Shown here: positions 23,907-35,368 of the stretch, piece by piece | Layout of the letters: each line of letters starts with the position of its first letter | Numbering within the stretch: position 1 is the first letter of the stretch | NCBI GenBank assembly: GCA_025890175.1 | Contig: JANPYM010000003.1 | Span: 2,972,795-3,036,794, forward strand | Direction of reading: 5' to 3' | Source: Ciborinia camelliae | Lineage: Eukaryota; Ascomycota; Leotiomycetes; Helotiales; Sclerotiniaceae | DNA length: 64,000 nt | The notes under the pieces: model-generated | What the model was told of the DNA's origin: nothing | Seen by the model: only the letters and a program-made list of their open reading frames with translations | Databases searched by the model: none | Made by a program: the position numbers and the translations under genes

Positions 23907-25078
23907 TACCAGACTAAAACAATCTAAAAAGGCACTGACCATATGATGGCCTGTGCTGTTATCATCTTACCATCTGCACATACTTTTCCGTCTTACCTAA
24001 TTCAAGTTACCTTATTTCTATTTCTCTACTGAGTGCTCTAAAGTTTGAAACAACGGCGGCGATACTCGATCATTCTTCGTTACAGATTGCCTTGGATTGT
24101 CTTTTCTTTAATCTTACCTCTTACTTCTTGCCTCTACTTTTAATCTTACCAGCACTCTTACCTCCACTCCAGCTCTTATCTCTTGCCTCAGCAGAATCTA
24201 AAAGTTATGAGGAATCCTGAAACATGGTACTAAGAACTACCTCGTATATACGGAGATCCATAGAAAATTATCAATACTAGGATGCTAGGAGGTAGGTTTA
24301 AGTTTGTTTAGATGTTTATTTGAACATTTGTAATTTGATATCAATCTTCTAGGGACTCTGTACGAACGGACGATTCTCATGACCTCCAAAAATTCAACCT
24401 CATAATCTTAAAAAGATCATCTTCTAAGGATGTTGTTATCTACCCACCTGAAAGGTATGCATGCACCTACTCCAATATAATGAGGTCTTACAAAAGGTCA
24501 GCGTCTATTTTCATTCTCATATGATAGATAACCTCACATGCAGCGATAATGAAATCGATCACACATTATTCGACACGAGGTGCCCGGTATCGACGAAAGG
24601 CATTTATTTGCATTTGGGTAACCTTACCTAAGATGCCTATTCCATAATTACCTACCTCTCCATATGCGCCTGTTAAGCCACTTGTATCGACTCAATATCC
24701 GACCTCTCCAAAGCAAAACCGCACTTGTGCGACAGATCATTCAACATCCCGTGTTGGTTGGTACCTACGGTAGTTAAAAGTAAGTTTGAGATTTCCATCC
24801 TGATGTTAAGGTTACGGAACTATCTTGATTGGCTGTGATGAATTTGATCGGTCGGTTAATAGGTCAAACGAACCTGGCGGACCAAAACTTTGACCATCAA
24901 CCAAGCATTTAAGATACTCAGTACCTATGATGTGAATTCTGCGACGTGATAACATCATAACATCAACCACAGAACATCCGTTCTTTTCTCACCCGAGAAA
25001 TCATGGCCGCCCATACCTTGCAAGATGCAAATTGCAAGTTGTATAACCCCGCAAAAACATGTCCAAAATGGCTTCTAG

Positions 25079-25140
25079 CATCAGATCCAAACATTATTAG
25101 ATCTAACATCAGATCTAAAATCAGATCCAACATCAGAATC
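25079..25140 (+). repeat. ATCAGATCYAA-type imperfect tandem repeat
   Basis: Five or six imperfect copies of an ATCAGATCTAAC-like unit in a row. Confidence 0.7.
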
Positions 25141-26023
25141 TTCATACATGAGGCTGATGATAGGACGGAGGCCATTATCTTCTTACAAGTTTACTCCACT
25201 TGGGTCCTCGGGAGGTCCCTAATACCAATTACCTACTTACCTCCTAGGTACTACTAGGTACTGTACTGTCAAAATTTTCAAGCTCTCCTGTTGTCCAATT
25301 GTTTTTATCTTTCTTGTTCATTTCATTAAGGTTGATATCTGTTCCCCCGTTGTTTTCCTTCCCTGTTCAATTATACCAGCCAGTCTGCTGTAAACTTGTA
25401 ATACTCATCTCTATTGTTCTCTTACTCTTCTCTGCACTTGTCTTGTCTTTGTTTTTGGTGTCTGAAAGCACAAAGCAAAAGCTTTATGTCCAGATCTTTT
25501 TTCACCTTTGAACCTTCTTTGACTTCTACCAGATATCTTCATCTTTCTTTGCCACTTTGCTTTTTCTTTGTTCTTCTGAACAAGTCGAGTACATTCACCC
25601 AAGTACCTTCACCCAAGTTCGCTTAGAAGTCACCGTATTGTTCTCTGTCACAACAAAGAATTTTCTATTCATACAACAATACAGCCTTTGTTTAGCGTAC
25701 GACAATACAGCCTTTGTCTAGTCACAATGCCTATTTTTACTCCAAGTTAGCTGTTGTTCAGTCATAAAAAAATAAACAATGTCCACGCTGGTCGGGAATC
25801 ATCTATTTAACTTTCCAAAGTAACCTTTTGGCCTCTTCTTTTCCAAACAACCAACAGTTAAATCTTTTAATATTACACATCTTCTAAATCAAAGAAGCAT
25901 TCACAAAACACTCGATCAAACGAAGCAGAACTCGAACCTAAAAGTTGAATCCCAATACATACAACCTTTCAGGCATTCAATCACTCAACCACAAACGGTT
26001 CAAAAAATCACAATAACTTCAAC

Positions 26024-27319
26024 ATGAAGTCCACAATCTCGATCGCAGCCCTTGCGTTGCTTTTCCAAACAGCCACAGCTCACACTTGGGCAGACCAACT
26101 CAGGGTCATCGCGCGAAATGGGACCTTCCTTCCAACGCCAGGTTTCCCACGTGGTTTCGTTCCTCGAAGCGAACCTAATGTCGACCGAAAAAGCGTCTAC
26201 GAACTTCAGAACATCATCCCCGATGATGCACCGATCTGCGGTCCACTACAGATTGCAGGAGTACCGGTAAACCCTTCATATCCAGTTTTGAGCGCTGCTC
26301 CAGGAGACTTCGTTGCCATCAGATACCAGGAGAATGGACATGTTACTGAACCCACCCAAGGAGCCCATGATAATAAAGGCAGGGGATTTGGTAGCGGCCT
26401 CGTGTATGTGTATGGGACAGCAGACAGTAAAGCAACCGACATGTACAACTCTATTCACAAAGTATGGAACAAAGACGGAACTGGTGGAGACAAGCGAGGA
26501 AAGCTTCTTGCCGTTCAGTACTTCGATGACATGGCATGCTTCCTCGCCGGCAATACCAACGGCGATCTCTTCGTTGATCCCCCTGTCAACAAAACAACCC
26601 TCGCCATGGCAAGACAAGCAGCTTACCAGCGTAATGTAACGGATGAAATGGGTCCAAATATCTGGTGCCAGACCGACTTCAAAATCCCAGAAGAAGCACA
26701 AACAAACAAAGATTACAGCATCTACTGGGTTTGGGACTGGCCCACCATGGATCAAACCACCGGCCAACAAACCCTCAACCAAAGCTACACCGCCTGTGCC
26801 GATATTGCCATCACTGGCCCTGTCAACACCGAGCCAATCGAGTATATTGCACCTCAAGATCTCAACAGTGCTGCGCGATGGAGTCAGATGGTCAATCCTT
26901 TTGTCGTCGATCCAACCGCCGCTCAAAAACCATGGTCGCTTCGCGTAACCACCGATCTCTTTGCTACCCCAACCGCCAATGGTTTCGCTGGTTCGCCAAC
27001 AGCTCAAGTGCAACCAACCAACACATCCTCGGGAGGCTACACTCAGCAAACACCTTACACCCCCACCACCCAGCAAGCAGCAACCACCACACCGATCGCC
27101 ACTCAAAAAGGCATGGCCACTGTCACTGTCACCGTCTACATCACGCAAAACACGGGCTTGGCGCAACCAACGAGCGTTGCAACCGCAGCTCAAGCAGGTG
27201 TTGGAGCACCTTCTGGGGTTGCAGCACCTTCTGGAGTGACATTGGCAAATGCCCCCCCTGCTTCCATTTCACCATTCTTGCCGCGCAAGATCAAAATTCG
27301 AGGACGCAATGTGAACTAA
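26024..27319 (+). CDS. secreted protein with candidate histidine-brace N-terminus (DUF7492-like), 431 aa
   Basis: Single exon. A clean signal peptide (residues 1-19) ends A-T-A, so the predicted mature protein begins His20-Thr-Trp. A second conserved-looking histidine sits at His106 in RYQENGHVTEP. Aromatic residues follow in YSIYWVWDW (231-239), and cysteines at 72, 172, 215 and later could form disulfides. The family, as I recall it, is widespread in fungi and labelled only as a domain of unknown function (DUF7492). An N-terminal histidine exposed by signal cleavage plus one internal histidine is the copper-binding plan of lytic polysaccharide monooxygenases and related proteins; copper binding is inference. 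From about residue 310 the tail is Thr/Gln/Ala/Pro-rich, like an O-glycosylated linker, and ends with basic residues (PRKIKIRGRN). No GPI signal or binding module is seen. Confidence 0.88.
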   Translation: MKSTISIAALALLFQTATAHTWADQLRVIARNGTFLPTPGFPRGFVPRSEPNVDRKSVYELQNIIPDDAPICGPLQIAGVPVNPSYPVLSAAPGDFVAIRYQENGHVTEPTQGAHDNKGRGFGSGLVYVYGTADSKATDMYNSIHKVWNKDGTGGDKRGKLLAVQYFDDMACFLAGNTNGDLFVDPPVNKTTLAMARQAAYQRNVTDEMGPNIWCQTDFKIPEEAQTNKDYSIYWVWDWPTMDQTTGQQTLNQSYTACADIAITGPVNTEPIEYIAPQDLNSAARWSQMVNPFVVDPTAAQKPWSLRVTTDLFATPTANGFAGSPTAQVQPTNTSSGGYTQQTPYTPTTQQAATTTPIATQKGMATVTVTVYITQNTGLAQPTSVATAAQAGVGAPSGVAAPSGVTLANAPPASISPFLPRKIKIRGRNVN

Positions 27320-27561
27320 GGTTCACCATCAGAACGGGACAGGTGAGGAGGCAGAGTGGAGCACAAACATAGATAAGATAGATGCACCCTCCATCCTATT
27401 TTTCGAAGGCAACTTCAACACCAACAACTACCAGATAGATAAGATAAAGGATAGAATTCTCAGATCCTTGGAGTTTGGTTTTAAGCAGGCGTCTTTTTTT
27501 GCTTTTTCCCTCCTTCTCATTCTTGTACATACAAATACCATACATATTTATTACATATTTA

Positions 27562-27585
27562 TTCTTCTTCTTCTTCTTCTTCTTT
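27562..27585 (+). repeat. (TTC)n microsatellite
   Basis: Eight uninterrupted TTC units followed by further T/C-rich sequence. Confidence 0.9.
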
Positions 27586-27731
27586 TGTTACATTCTTTTT
27601 TTTTTCTTCCCCTTTCCCGAAATTTTTTCTTTCCTCGGCGCCTTTTTTCTCGTTCTCGTTCTCGTTCTTAAGATTGTGATGGATTGATGGATTGATGGAT
27701 TTGCAATATGCATATGCATGCATGCCCATAT

Positions 27732-27762
27732 ATGGATGGATGGATGAATGGATGGATGGATG
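27732..27762 (+). repeat. (GGAT)n microsatellite
   Basis: Tetramer GGAT repeated with one GAAT variant; a second GGATTGAT-type run lies just upstream near 27680. Confidence 0.9.
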
Positions 27763-28450
27763 ATACCCCTTGGGACCTACTAAGCCGGCCCTCGCTCGTT
27801 TTTTTAAGGTTATCTACATTCTTTCTTTCTCTTCTTTCTTTCTTCTTTTGTTGCATTCGAGTCGAGGAAAATGGAATGGGGATGGGGATGGGATGGGGTT
27901 GGTGTTTAGGTGTTTAGGTGTTGATGAAATGAAAAATATACTTTTATGATGATATGATGAAAATACCCTTTTTATAAATGATCATAATGTGATCTCGATG
28001 GTGATAATGTGATCTCGATGTGATATCAAACGTAAACCCCCCAGTTCAGGTGATGGTAGAACGTAACGTTAGAGAGTACTACCTAGGTAGGTAATTTGAT
28101 ATCTCAATTATTACACCTCACCACCAGTGGTGATAGGTAGGTAAGATAAGGTAGAGAGAGGTAGGTATGGAATGGAATAAAATAATATAATTTTAATTTT
28201 ATCTTTTATCTCTTTTATTTATAGATAGATGCCTAGATATGAAATTAGTAATATATATACACCTACCTACCTACCTGTATGGTATATATATATAGCCTAT
28301 ATATTACCTAGAAAATGGAATCCATATTAAATTTTTCTTCTTTTCTTCTCGCTTTTATTTTTTTATTTTCCACAGGATATATAACAAGAAAGATCACTAC
28401 ATCCCCAATCCCAATTCCCAAATAAAAACTCCAGGGGATATTTTGGGGAT

Positions 28451-28499
28451 ACCTACCTACCTACCTACCTATACAAGTTCACAAGTTCACAAGTTCACA
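28451..28499 (+). repeat. (ACCT)n followed by three ACAAGTTC units
   Basis: Five ACCT copies at 28451-28470, directly followed by an 8-9-bp ACAAGTTC unit in three copies. Confidence 0.85.
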
Positions 28500-28559
28500 G
28501 GATATATAACATAACACATAACACACAGGACATATAACATATAACACAGGATATGTGAC

Positions 28560-28645
28560 AGATCATATGTATATATATGTATATATGTATATATATATAT
28601 TTCAGTATATATATATGTATGTATGTATATATATATATATATATA
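28560..28645 (+). repeat. (TA)n/(TATG)n low-complexity tract
   Basis: Alternating TATATA and TATGTA runs, directly upstream of the CCAAA array. Confidence 0.9.
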
Positions 28646-28650
28646 CCATA

Positions 28651-28707
28651 CCAAACCAAACCAAACCAAACCAAACCAAACCAAACCAAACCAAACCAAA
28701 CCAAACC
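28651..28707 (+). repeat. (CCAAA)11 microsatellite
   Basis: Eleven perfect copies of the pentamer CCAAA, then CC. Confidence 0.95.
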
Positions 28708-29047
28708 ATATCTAGGAGGTGCCGAAGGCCGAAGGGCGAAGCAGGTCTGTCTGTCTGTCTGCCTGACTTGAATGAAATGGAATAAAATGGAGGGGGATGG
28801 ATTATATATAGATTTGGGATGTTTTGTTATTATGTTATATTACATTATATTATATTAATTATACAGGAAACAGGAGATAGGAAACATAAGGTAACCTCTA
28901 CCCTCTCCTCGTCAATATAAACCCACAATCACCAAACCCGAAATGTCATGGGTATTGCTGGACTCGGTAGGTAGGAGTAGGGTAGGTCGGGTAGGTTAAT
29001 TCAGGTATGAATGATATGGTATGGTATAGGTAAGGTATGAATAGTTA

Positions 29048-29090
29048 GAAGGTGAAGGTGAAGGTGAAGGTGAAGGTGAAGGTGAAGGTG
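29048..29090 (+). repeat. (GAAGGT)7 microsatellite
   Basis: Seven perfect copies of a hexamer. The period is a multiple of three but it lies in no gene. Confidence 0.95.
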
Positions 29091-29490
29091 TAGTTACGGG
29101 GACAGATGTATGCAAGACCTCATTCGTATGAGGGTTGGGAAGATGATACGAAAAAAATCCATCTTATGTGAGATTTTCAGGAAGCCTGGATAAGAAATGA
29201 AAGTCTTAATCGTCACGGGGGAGAAAAAGATGAGAAGATGCGGATAAGGTAGGTAAGATGCGAATTAAAGAACCCATCTCATCCTTCGATATTTCAACAT
29301 CACATCTCCAGATTCATGACATGCACCGTGGTCCCTTTCCCCCCGGGGATAATTTCTCAGCTCGTTCTCATCTCATACATAGGGTATGATAGCCTGGAGC
29401 GACTGCCTACGATCTCATTATGCATGCATTGCAGCTCACTCGTACCCTCCACAAACCAATCCTGAATCTCGTGTACCCCCAGTTCCAAAA

Positions 29491-30677
29491 TTACATTTCC
29501 CCGCATAAAGAAATGATGACTGGTAATTGAGGTGCATCTTTAGGATTCGTGCGCGTGTTTTCCATTTTGCGGACGACATCCATTCCATCGACTACTTTTC
29601 CGAAGACAACGTGTTTGTTGTCGAGGAAGGGAGTTGGGACTGTGGTAATGAAGACTAAAATGGATTTAGTGATTTGGTTATAGGAGCTTGGAATATGTGC
29701 TCGTGGAAGGCAGAGTGATTCAAATTGCAAGAGCTGAATCATGTAAACGGATTTAGAAATATGAGGTCACTTACATTGAGAGCCGTTGGTATTTGGACCA
29801 GCATTCTGCAAAAGATTTAGTTTCATGTTCAGCGAAAGGGATCAAGGCGGAAAACATACAGCCATCGACAAAAGTCCCGGTTCCGTATGCTTGTAGGTAA
29901 AATTCTCGTCATCGAATTTACTCAACCCATAAATACAAGTAGAACCAGTGCCATCTCCATTTTGGAAATCACCACCCTGGCACATGAAATCTTTGATCTG
30001 CGCATAATGTTAGATCTAGATTGGAGAACGAGGGAAGGAATGAGAACCATACAATTCGATGAAACTTGCTGCCTTTGTATCCTTGAGGTCTCCCAAGATG
30101 ATTCTTGGTTTCTCCAGTACAGAATTGACGGAAGTTTTCAGCGGTCTTGGGAACTACATCGGCGAAGAGTTCGAATTGGATACGGCCGAGAGGCTCGCCT
30201 GGATGATGTTAGGGATTGACCAATAACTCTTGAGGTTGTTAAAAATAGATAACATGTTGATGTTGATGGACTTCCAACAAAGAAACAATGAAGCTTCTTC
30301 CTCGCATAGTCATACTAGCTCGAATGCCGAAGACCTTCGAGAATCAGGGGGCCTAATCACGTGTGACGGATAACAAAGAGATCGCTCGTGGACAGGATTT
30401 GTTGTGGAACATCCCGAAATTTCGGAAGAATGCTGCCATTATTATTCCCCGCCGTTTTCCGTCATGCAAGTGCCCGAAATAGTAAAACTTTAAGGATATG
30501 GAAGTTGCCGCGCACAAATGACTGACCTCCAATTGTAATATCAAAGAAGACCCTATTCGCACCTTTGTCAGTAAATCGTGACGTTCCTCAAATGAATGGT
30601 GCTTGCATTTTGCATGCAATCAAGGTTGACTAGACTAACAAAGGGTTTCCCGAGGCGGGTAACTGAGTTGGTGGCAT
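29491..30677 (-). CDS. CYP3: peptidyl-prolyl cis-trans isomerase H (cyclophilin), 180 aa
   Basis: Prolyl isomerase; the animal counterpart PPIH binds the U4/U6.U5 tri-snRNP of the spliceosome. Six exons: 30677-30640, 30552-30527, 30198-30053, 29997-29860, 29805-29775, 29654-29491. All introns are GT-AG and the phase closes exactly. The sequence runs [84 protein letters not shown] and ends [10 protein letters not shown], a C-terminus typical of the H subtype. Catalytic Arg69 is present. The Trp that contacts cyclosporin A in human CypA is Phe136 here ([12 protein letters not shown]). Exons of 26 and 31 nt are unusually small. The symbol follows common fungal use for this subtype and is less certain than the product. 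Confidence 0.93.
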
Positions 30678-33600
30678 GTTCGAAAAGGAGTGTGTGTGGG
30701 TGTCGAGGGGGTTGAGTTATAGCCTATAGCCGAAAAAGAGGTAATTTTTTCTATCAAGTCCGTCCAGTTTTACTACTGCAAGCGGCGGGTGGGCGGACGG
30801 GCGTATGTTCGTTCCCGAATAATGGTGTTGGATATGGGGAGATCGAGATTTTTTTGACAGGGTTTATGACAGATCTAGAGGCCGGGTGATTATATAAAAC
30901 CACCTGGGCAGTGTGATTTAATAATGGGGAGAAAGATAACGATTTTTTTTATCAAATCAAAAATCTAGATGATGATTTTTAGATGATGTAAGGTCAGGTC
31001 AAGCAAGACAAGACAAGACTCAGGACAGGTCAGGACAGGTCAGGTCAGTTAGGTTTTTCCGTTGTCGGATGGTTGCCCTTGTGATGGGATGTTGAGAAAA
31101 GCGGGCAATTTGAGAAAAAAAAGGTCCCCTCTCCTCAGACTTCGGCAGACAAGATTTTAGCGTCTTTCAATCCACCTGCAGAAAATTGTATTACAATATT
31201 ACCAGGATTTTGAGAGGAGGGGACTATTAAAATATATTAAGGCGTTAAAAGCTTGATTTTTCTTTACAGGAGGTCTCAGGTTGTACAGATATTATTATAA
31301 TTTATTCCCGATCGATGTTCGATGTTCGATGCTCGTTAAGCTTGTAAGATACAGTCAGTACCTACCTAGATACTGTACTGTGCATCAAATCTGGCACGTC
31401 TGGAAAATACGGCACAGGTTTTGATATAGATATGATTGTTCCTACTGTACCGGGTATTGATGTAACATTATGCTTTGCTTTGCCACCAACTTCCATTAAA
31501 AGTAGGATTTCTGACATGTATTATGAAGGTACCTGACTCGCTCACTCATTGGTTGTAACTTGCATGTACGAATGTACGAAAGTAGCCCGCCCACATACAA
31601 GAAGCTACCTCCACTCCACTAGCTACGGTACATCGGTACTATCTTGAACCGAGTTATCTTTCACCTTGCTCAGTCGCAAAATTCTCTTGGAAGGGGGCAG
31701 GGAAGGGTGGCCGGAGCGAGGGCGAGGGCCATTGGGAACAAACCTGGTACAGTAGACCTCACTATCATGAGTTTGACATGACTTGATATCAATAACTTGA
31801 AAGAATCCAATTTCTCTCTTAATGGGAATGAGAATCAAATGCATTTAACCTGTGACCTGTGATCATTCTGGTATGTTATGTTACCTCACTTTGAGATCTT
31901 CAAGGATTCGATATTCCTGCATGATGAGGACGAACACATATGAATCAAGGAGGGGTTGCAGCATCATATCATATAAAACTTATAACGCGCTTCGATTGAC
32001 ATACCCGTGGACTCTCCAATGAGAAGTCGTATGCATGCATGTTCCTCTCCGTATCGTTCCATTTTTGTAAGTTACCTTGCCTTTTTGAGAATTTTGAAAA
32101 GAGTTCATCACGGAGAAGAGGCACAATTTGTCTCATATTGGACGTTTTTGGAAAAATCCATGGTGGTCCTTATCTACCTCGACTCATAAGAATACCTATT
32201 TGGAGCCGAGAACATCAACAAAAGTTCATCAGGTCGAAAACAACCAAACTGCAACTGCAACTGCAACCGCATCTGGATGTATAGAGTAGGTAACCTCAGC
32301 CCACTAGGAGAATTCCCTTTGTGTATCGAATATCTAGATTTCCTGTGGCTTACCATTTACCATTTACCATTCGGGATTTCCTTTTCCTCTCATCACAACT
32401 CAAACTCTTCAATGGTAACAACTTTGAGTGAATATTGTCCAATCATTTACATCCTATTGCGGATGCACGTTTGCCGTAACCGTTACCAATCCATAGGAGT
32501 CGGGACCCGATTCTTCCTCTATTTTGTGATCTTGTACTACGGTAGGTAGGTACATGCAATAAGATAAATGTATTTCAAATACTTTACATACCTACCTGGT
32601 ATCAATCGATACAGGAAGAAAGTGTCGAAGGACATGGTAATGGGTAAATGGTATGATACGGGATGATGGTATGGATGCTGCTGCTACCGTCGGAATACCC
32701 CAAATAGATACACATCTATCTATCTAATTGGGTATTTGGTCATGATAATATTGGCACAGTACCGCATCGATCGTCGTGGTGCTACGTAAGTAGGTAGTAG
32801 TAGTAGGGTACCAGGTATAGGTAGGTAGTTTGAAACCTCAAGTCTTTATTGCCGTATTTTTATCCTCTCTTCTAAGGTTCCCTTTTCCCTTTTTTCTTTG
32901 TTGAGTTGAGTTCAATTCTATAATTATCGGCAGCTTTATTGATATTATTAGGTATACCTTAGGTACTCGTACATCATCTTCTCTCTCAAGCTCTCAAGCT
33001 CTCCCTCTTCTTTCTTTGTCTCTTTCCTCTCCATCACCAATAATATATACTTGATCTCCTTGCCCCCACTACCTACCTGACTGCATGAGAACACAAAAAG
33101 GATCATATTAAATAATCATCATCGCCATTATTTATTTATTATTTTATCATTAATTATTATTCACTACCCAAAAGCCTCACGCCCACTCTACCACTCAAAT
33201 CCCGTTAAAATAAAATAAATACTTCCCGGGTCATACATTTATTATTCACATCCACATCAATCCACGCCATCCACCATATTGTTTGTTTATTTACAGTGCG
33301 CTCTACTAATTGATTGGTCCATCAACTTTTGCTTATTGGGTTGATTTGATTTGATTTGACTTCGACCGTTCGACTCTTGAGTCGAGAGTCTTGACTCTTC
33401 GTCATCTCGTCACTTCCTTACCGGTCTTAATCTCCTCAAGGAACTTTATATGGATAATCGTCGGATCGATCCATTGTTTTAACTCGCTGACCCCGTCCGT
33501 GGACCGTGGACCGTGGCTCTTTACCGTGGATCTTTTCTCCAGCCTTCGCCCTTCGCCCTGGCTCATTTATCCGTCCATCCATCCGCTTAAAAACAACCTC

Positions 33601-33952
33601 TCGAATTCATCCACCCTCATCCACCCTCCTCCTCCACCCCCCCCCAATTAATGCGCATTGTCACAGCTTTGAATTGATTCACTACCGTATTCACCTTCGA
33701 TTCATCTCTATTACTTTCTCGCCTTTATGTCACCTTTTTAAACTCCGAAGTTGGTTTGATATTGCTTAAACATCAATCGCTAGTTACAAATGGTCTTGAA
33801 CAAGGGATTCCGTTAATTACTCACGACGATACCGGTAGTGACGATCAATAATCGCATTCGCGTTTGATCCATCTAGGTGACCTAACATTGGGAAAGTCAA
33901 AGGATTTACTTGTGCCGCACAATTATATCAAGACTCAACAAATTAAGTGAAG
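30678..33952. other. intergenic, 3.3 kb, no supported gene
   Basis: Long AT-rich region with AGGTCAGG/GACAAGAC repeats near 30990-31050, GTTCGATGTTCGATGCTCG near 31315, many AGGT/TACCT tracts, and C/T-rich sequence from 32870 to 33700 that probably includes the promoter and leader of the RING gene. Open frames are short and lack motifs. Confidence 0.55.
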
Positions 33953-35368
33953 ATGGCGCTGGTCAATGAGATGGGAGAGGTCTTGAAGATCGTTGCGAGG
34001 CAGACTACTATCGATCCTTCGTCAACAGCGACTACTTCGAGCTTGATACCATCCGGCACCTCCACATCTCCACCATCATCTAATAATAGCCCGACTAGTT
34101 CACCACTATTATTCTTTGTTGCGCTAGGATTTGGCGTTGTATTCACGAATCTATGGTGAGTATCTTGAGGATTTTGATTGCTCTGCCCATCACTAACCTT
34201 GGCAAGGATTATTGTTGGTGTCAAATACTGTTTTCGATACAATGCGAGGAACCGGGCTATGCGAGCTGGAGAGATTGACCCAATCAATCTCGAGAGTATG
34301 CCTGTTCGACCACACCGAAGACGACGGGAAAAGAAACTTATGACTATGGATGAAGTGAACGAACGATTTCCTTTGACAAAATACAAGAACTGGGTAGCAA
34401 ATCGAGCCAGTGAAGGACTGCCAACAAGTGGAGGTGTCACAGCGCCGCCAAGCCGAGCCGCGAGCATTGTAGAAGCCCGGGGTGTCGAGCCATCTTCACC
34501 TGTTGGAACCAAGCATTCTACCAACACCAGACCAGCATCAGCCAATTCGAACAGAGATGAAGTAACGGCATCATCACCTACACAAACTTCTAGGGGTGAA
34601 CTTGGCGATCGAAAGAGTCTGGATGCAACAATTGCGGAAAAGACTCCTGTGACGACGGTGGAGCGTAAGGAAGAACTTCATCATTTGGAAGAGGTTCCAA
34701 CTAGAGCTAGCACCATTGATCATAAGAATGGCGCAACAGTCGAAGAAGTCGAAGACGACGAGGATGATGATCAAATTCATACCGCTGTGCCACCAGAGCT
34801 CCTCAATAACCCCGGAGATTCATGTGCGATTTGCATCGATACTCTAGAAGAGGACGATGATGTTCGTGGTTTGACTTGTGGTCATGCTTTCCATGCTGGA
34901 TGCTTAGATCCATGGCTGACTAGTCGTCGTGCTTGCTGCCCACTTTGCAAGGCTGACTATTTTACACCAAAGCCCCGACCCGAAGGCGAGCCAGAGCCTG
35001 AGCGAAACTCCCGTAGAGCGCAAGCCTCGAGAGCAAATATGTCACAATCGTCGCCACAAGCAGCATGGGAGAGTGTTCGAGGTAGTATACCAGTGCGATT
35101 CACAGCATCCGCTAGACCCAATGCGGATACCCAAAATCGTGATGAAAGACTTGATAGACGGACACGCCAAGCACAAGATGAGCCAACGGGAGTAGAAGCT
35201 GACGGAGGAGTGCCTGAAGTCAACAATGCTTCAGCAACAAGTAGATGGAGGCCGAGACTGCCCGCAGCTTTCACTGGAATTCGCATGCCTGGTAGTAATA
35301 GAGCCACACAACCAACCAATGCCGAGCCATCACCTTCTCAGCTGGAGGCAGGTCATCGTTCTGCTTAG
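33953..35368 (+). CDS. membrane-anchored RING-H2 E3 ubiquitin ligase candidate, 454 aa
   Basis: Two exons, 33953-34155 and 34207-35368. The intron (GTGAGT...CAAG, 51 nt) falls inside the single membrane segment, at about residues 52-76 (LLFFVALGFGVVFTNLW joined to IIVGVKYCF). A short Ser/Thr-rich N-terminus faces the lumen or outside. The cytosolic part has a basic patch (RPHRRRREKK), an acidic run (EEVEDDEDDDQ) and a complete RING-H2 with ligands Cys274, Cys277, Cys292, His294, His297, Cys300, Cys312 and Cys315. The rest is Arg/Pro/Ser-rich and disordered. Architecture matches fungal single-pass RING-H2 ligases of the endomembrane system. Substrate and exact membrane are unknown. Confidence 0.88.

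Larger units (their letters stand above)
23147..26023. other. intergenic, 2.9 kb, with repeats and a long upstream leader region
   Basis: AT-rich. It holds a GGACGGA minisatellite (23855-23906), an ATCAGATC(C/T)A-type repeat (25079-25140) and many AGGTA/TACCT tracts. From about 25300 the + strand becomes C/T-rich and then CAA/ACA-rich up to ATG 26024, the look of a strong fungal promoter and leader. A 16-bp direct repeat (25676-25691 and 25702-25717) and a seven-codon ATG-stop reading frame at 25727 lie in this part. No protein gene recognised. Confidence 0.55.
27320..29490. other. intergenic, 2.2 kb, very repeat-rich
   Basis: Almost entirely simple-sequence DNA: TTC, GGAT, AGGT/ACCT, AT, CCAAA, GTCT and GAAGGT tracts, some listed separately. 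Open frames here read only repeat peptides. It contains the 3' regions of both flanking genes. Confidence 0.75.

Noticed and set aside
26276..27193. 305-codon minus-strand frame inside the secreted protein gene
   Set aside because: Antisense shadow of a well-supported gene; Cys/Gly/Trp/Ser-rich reading typical of the reverse of Thr/Pro/Gln codons.
28487..28785. Open frames reading FGLVW, NQTKP and IYIYTY repeats on both strands
   Set aside because: Translations of the CCAAA and TA microsatellites, not genes.
33943..34545. 200-codon minus-strand frame over the RING-H2 gene start
   Set aside because: Antisense to a gene with clear membrane segment, intron and RING; no motif of its own.
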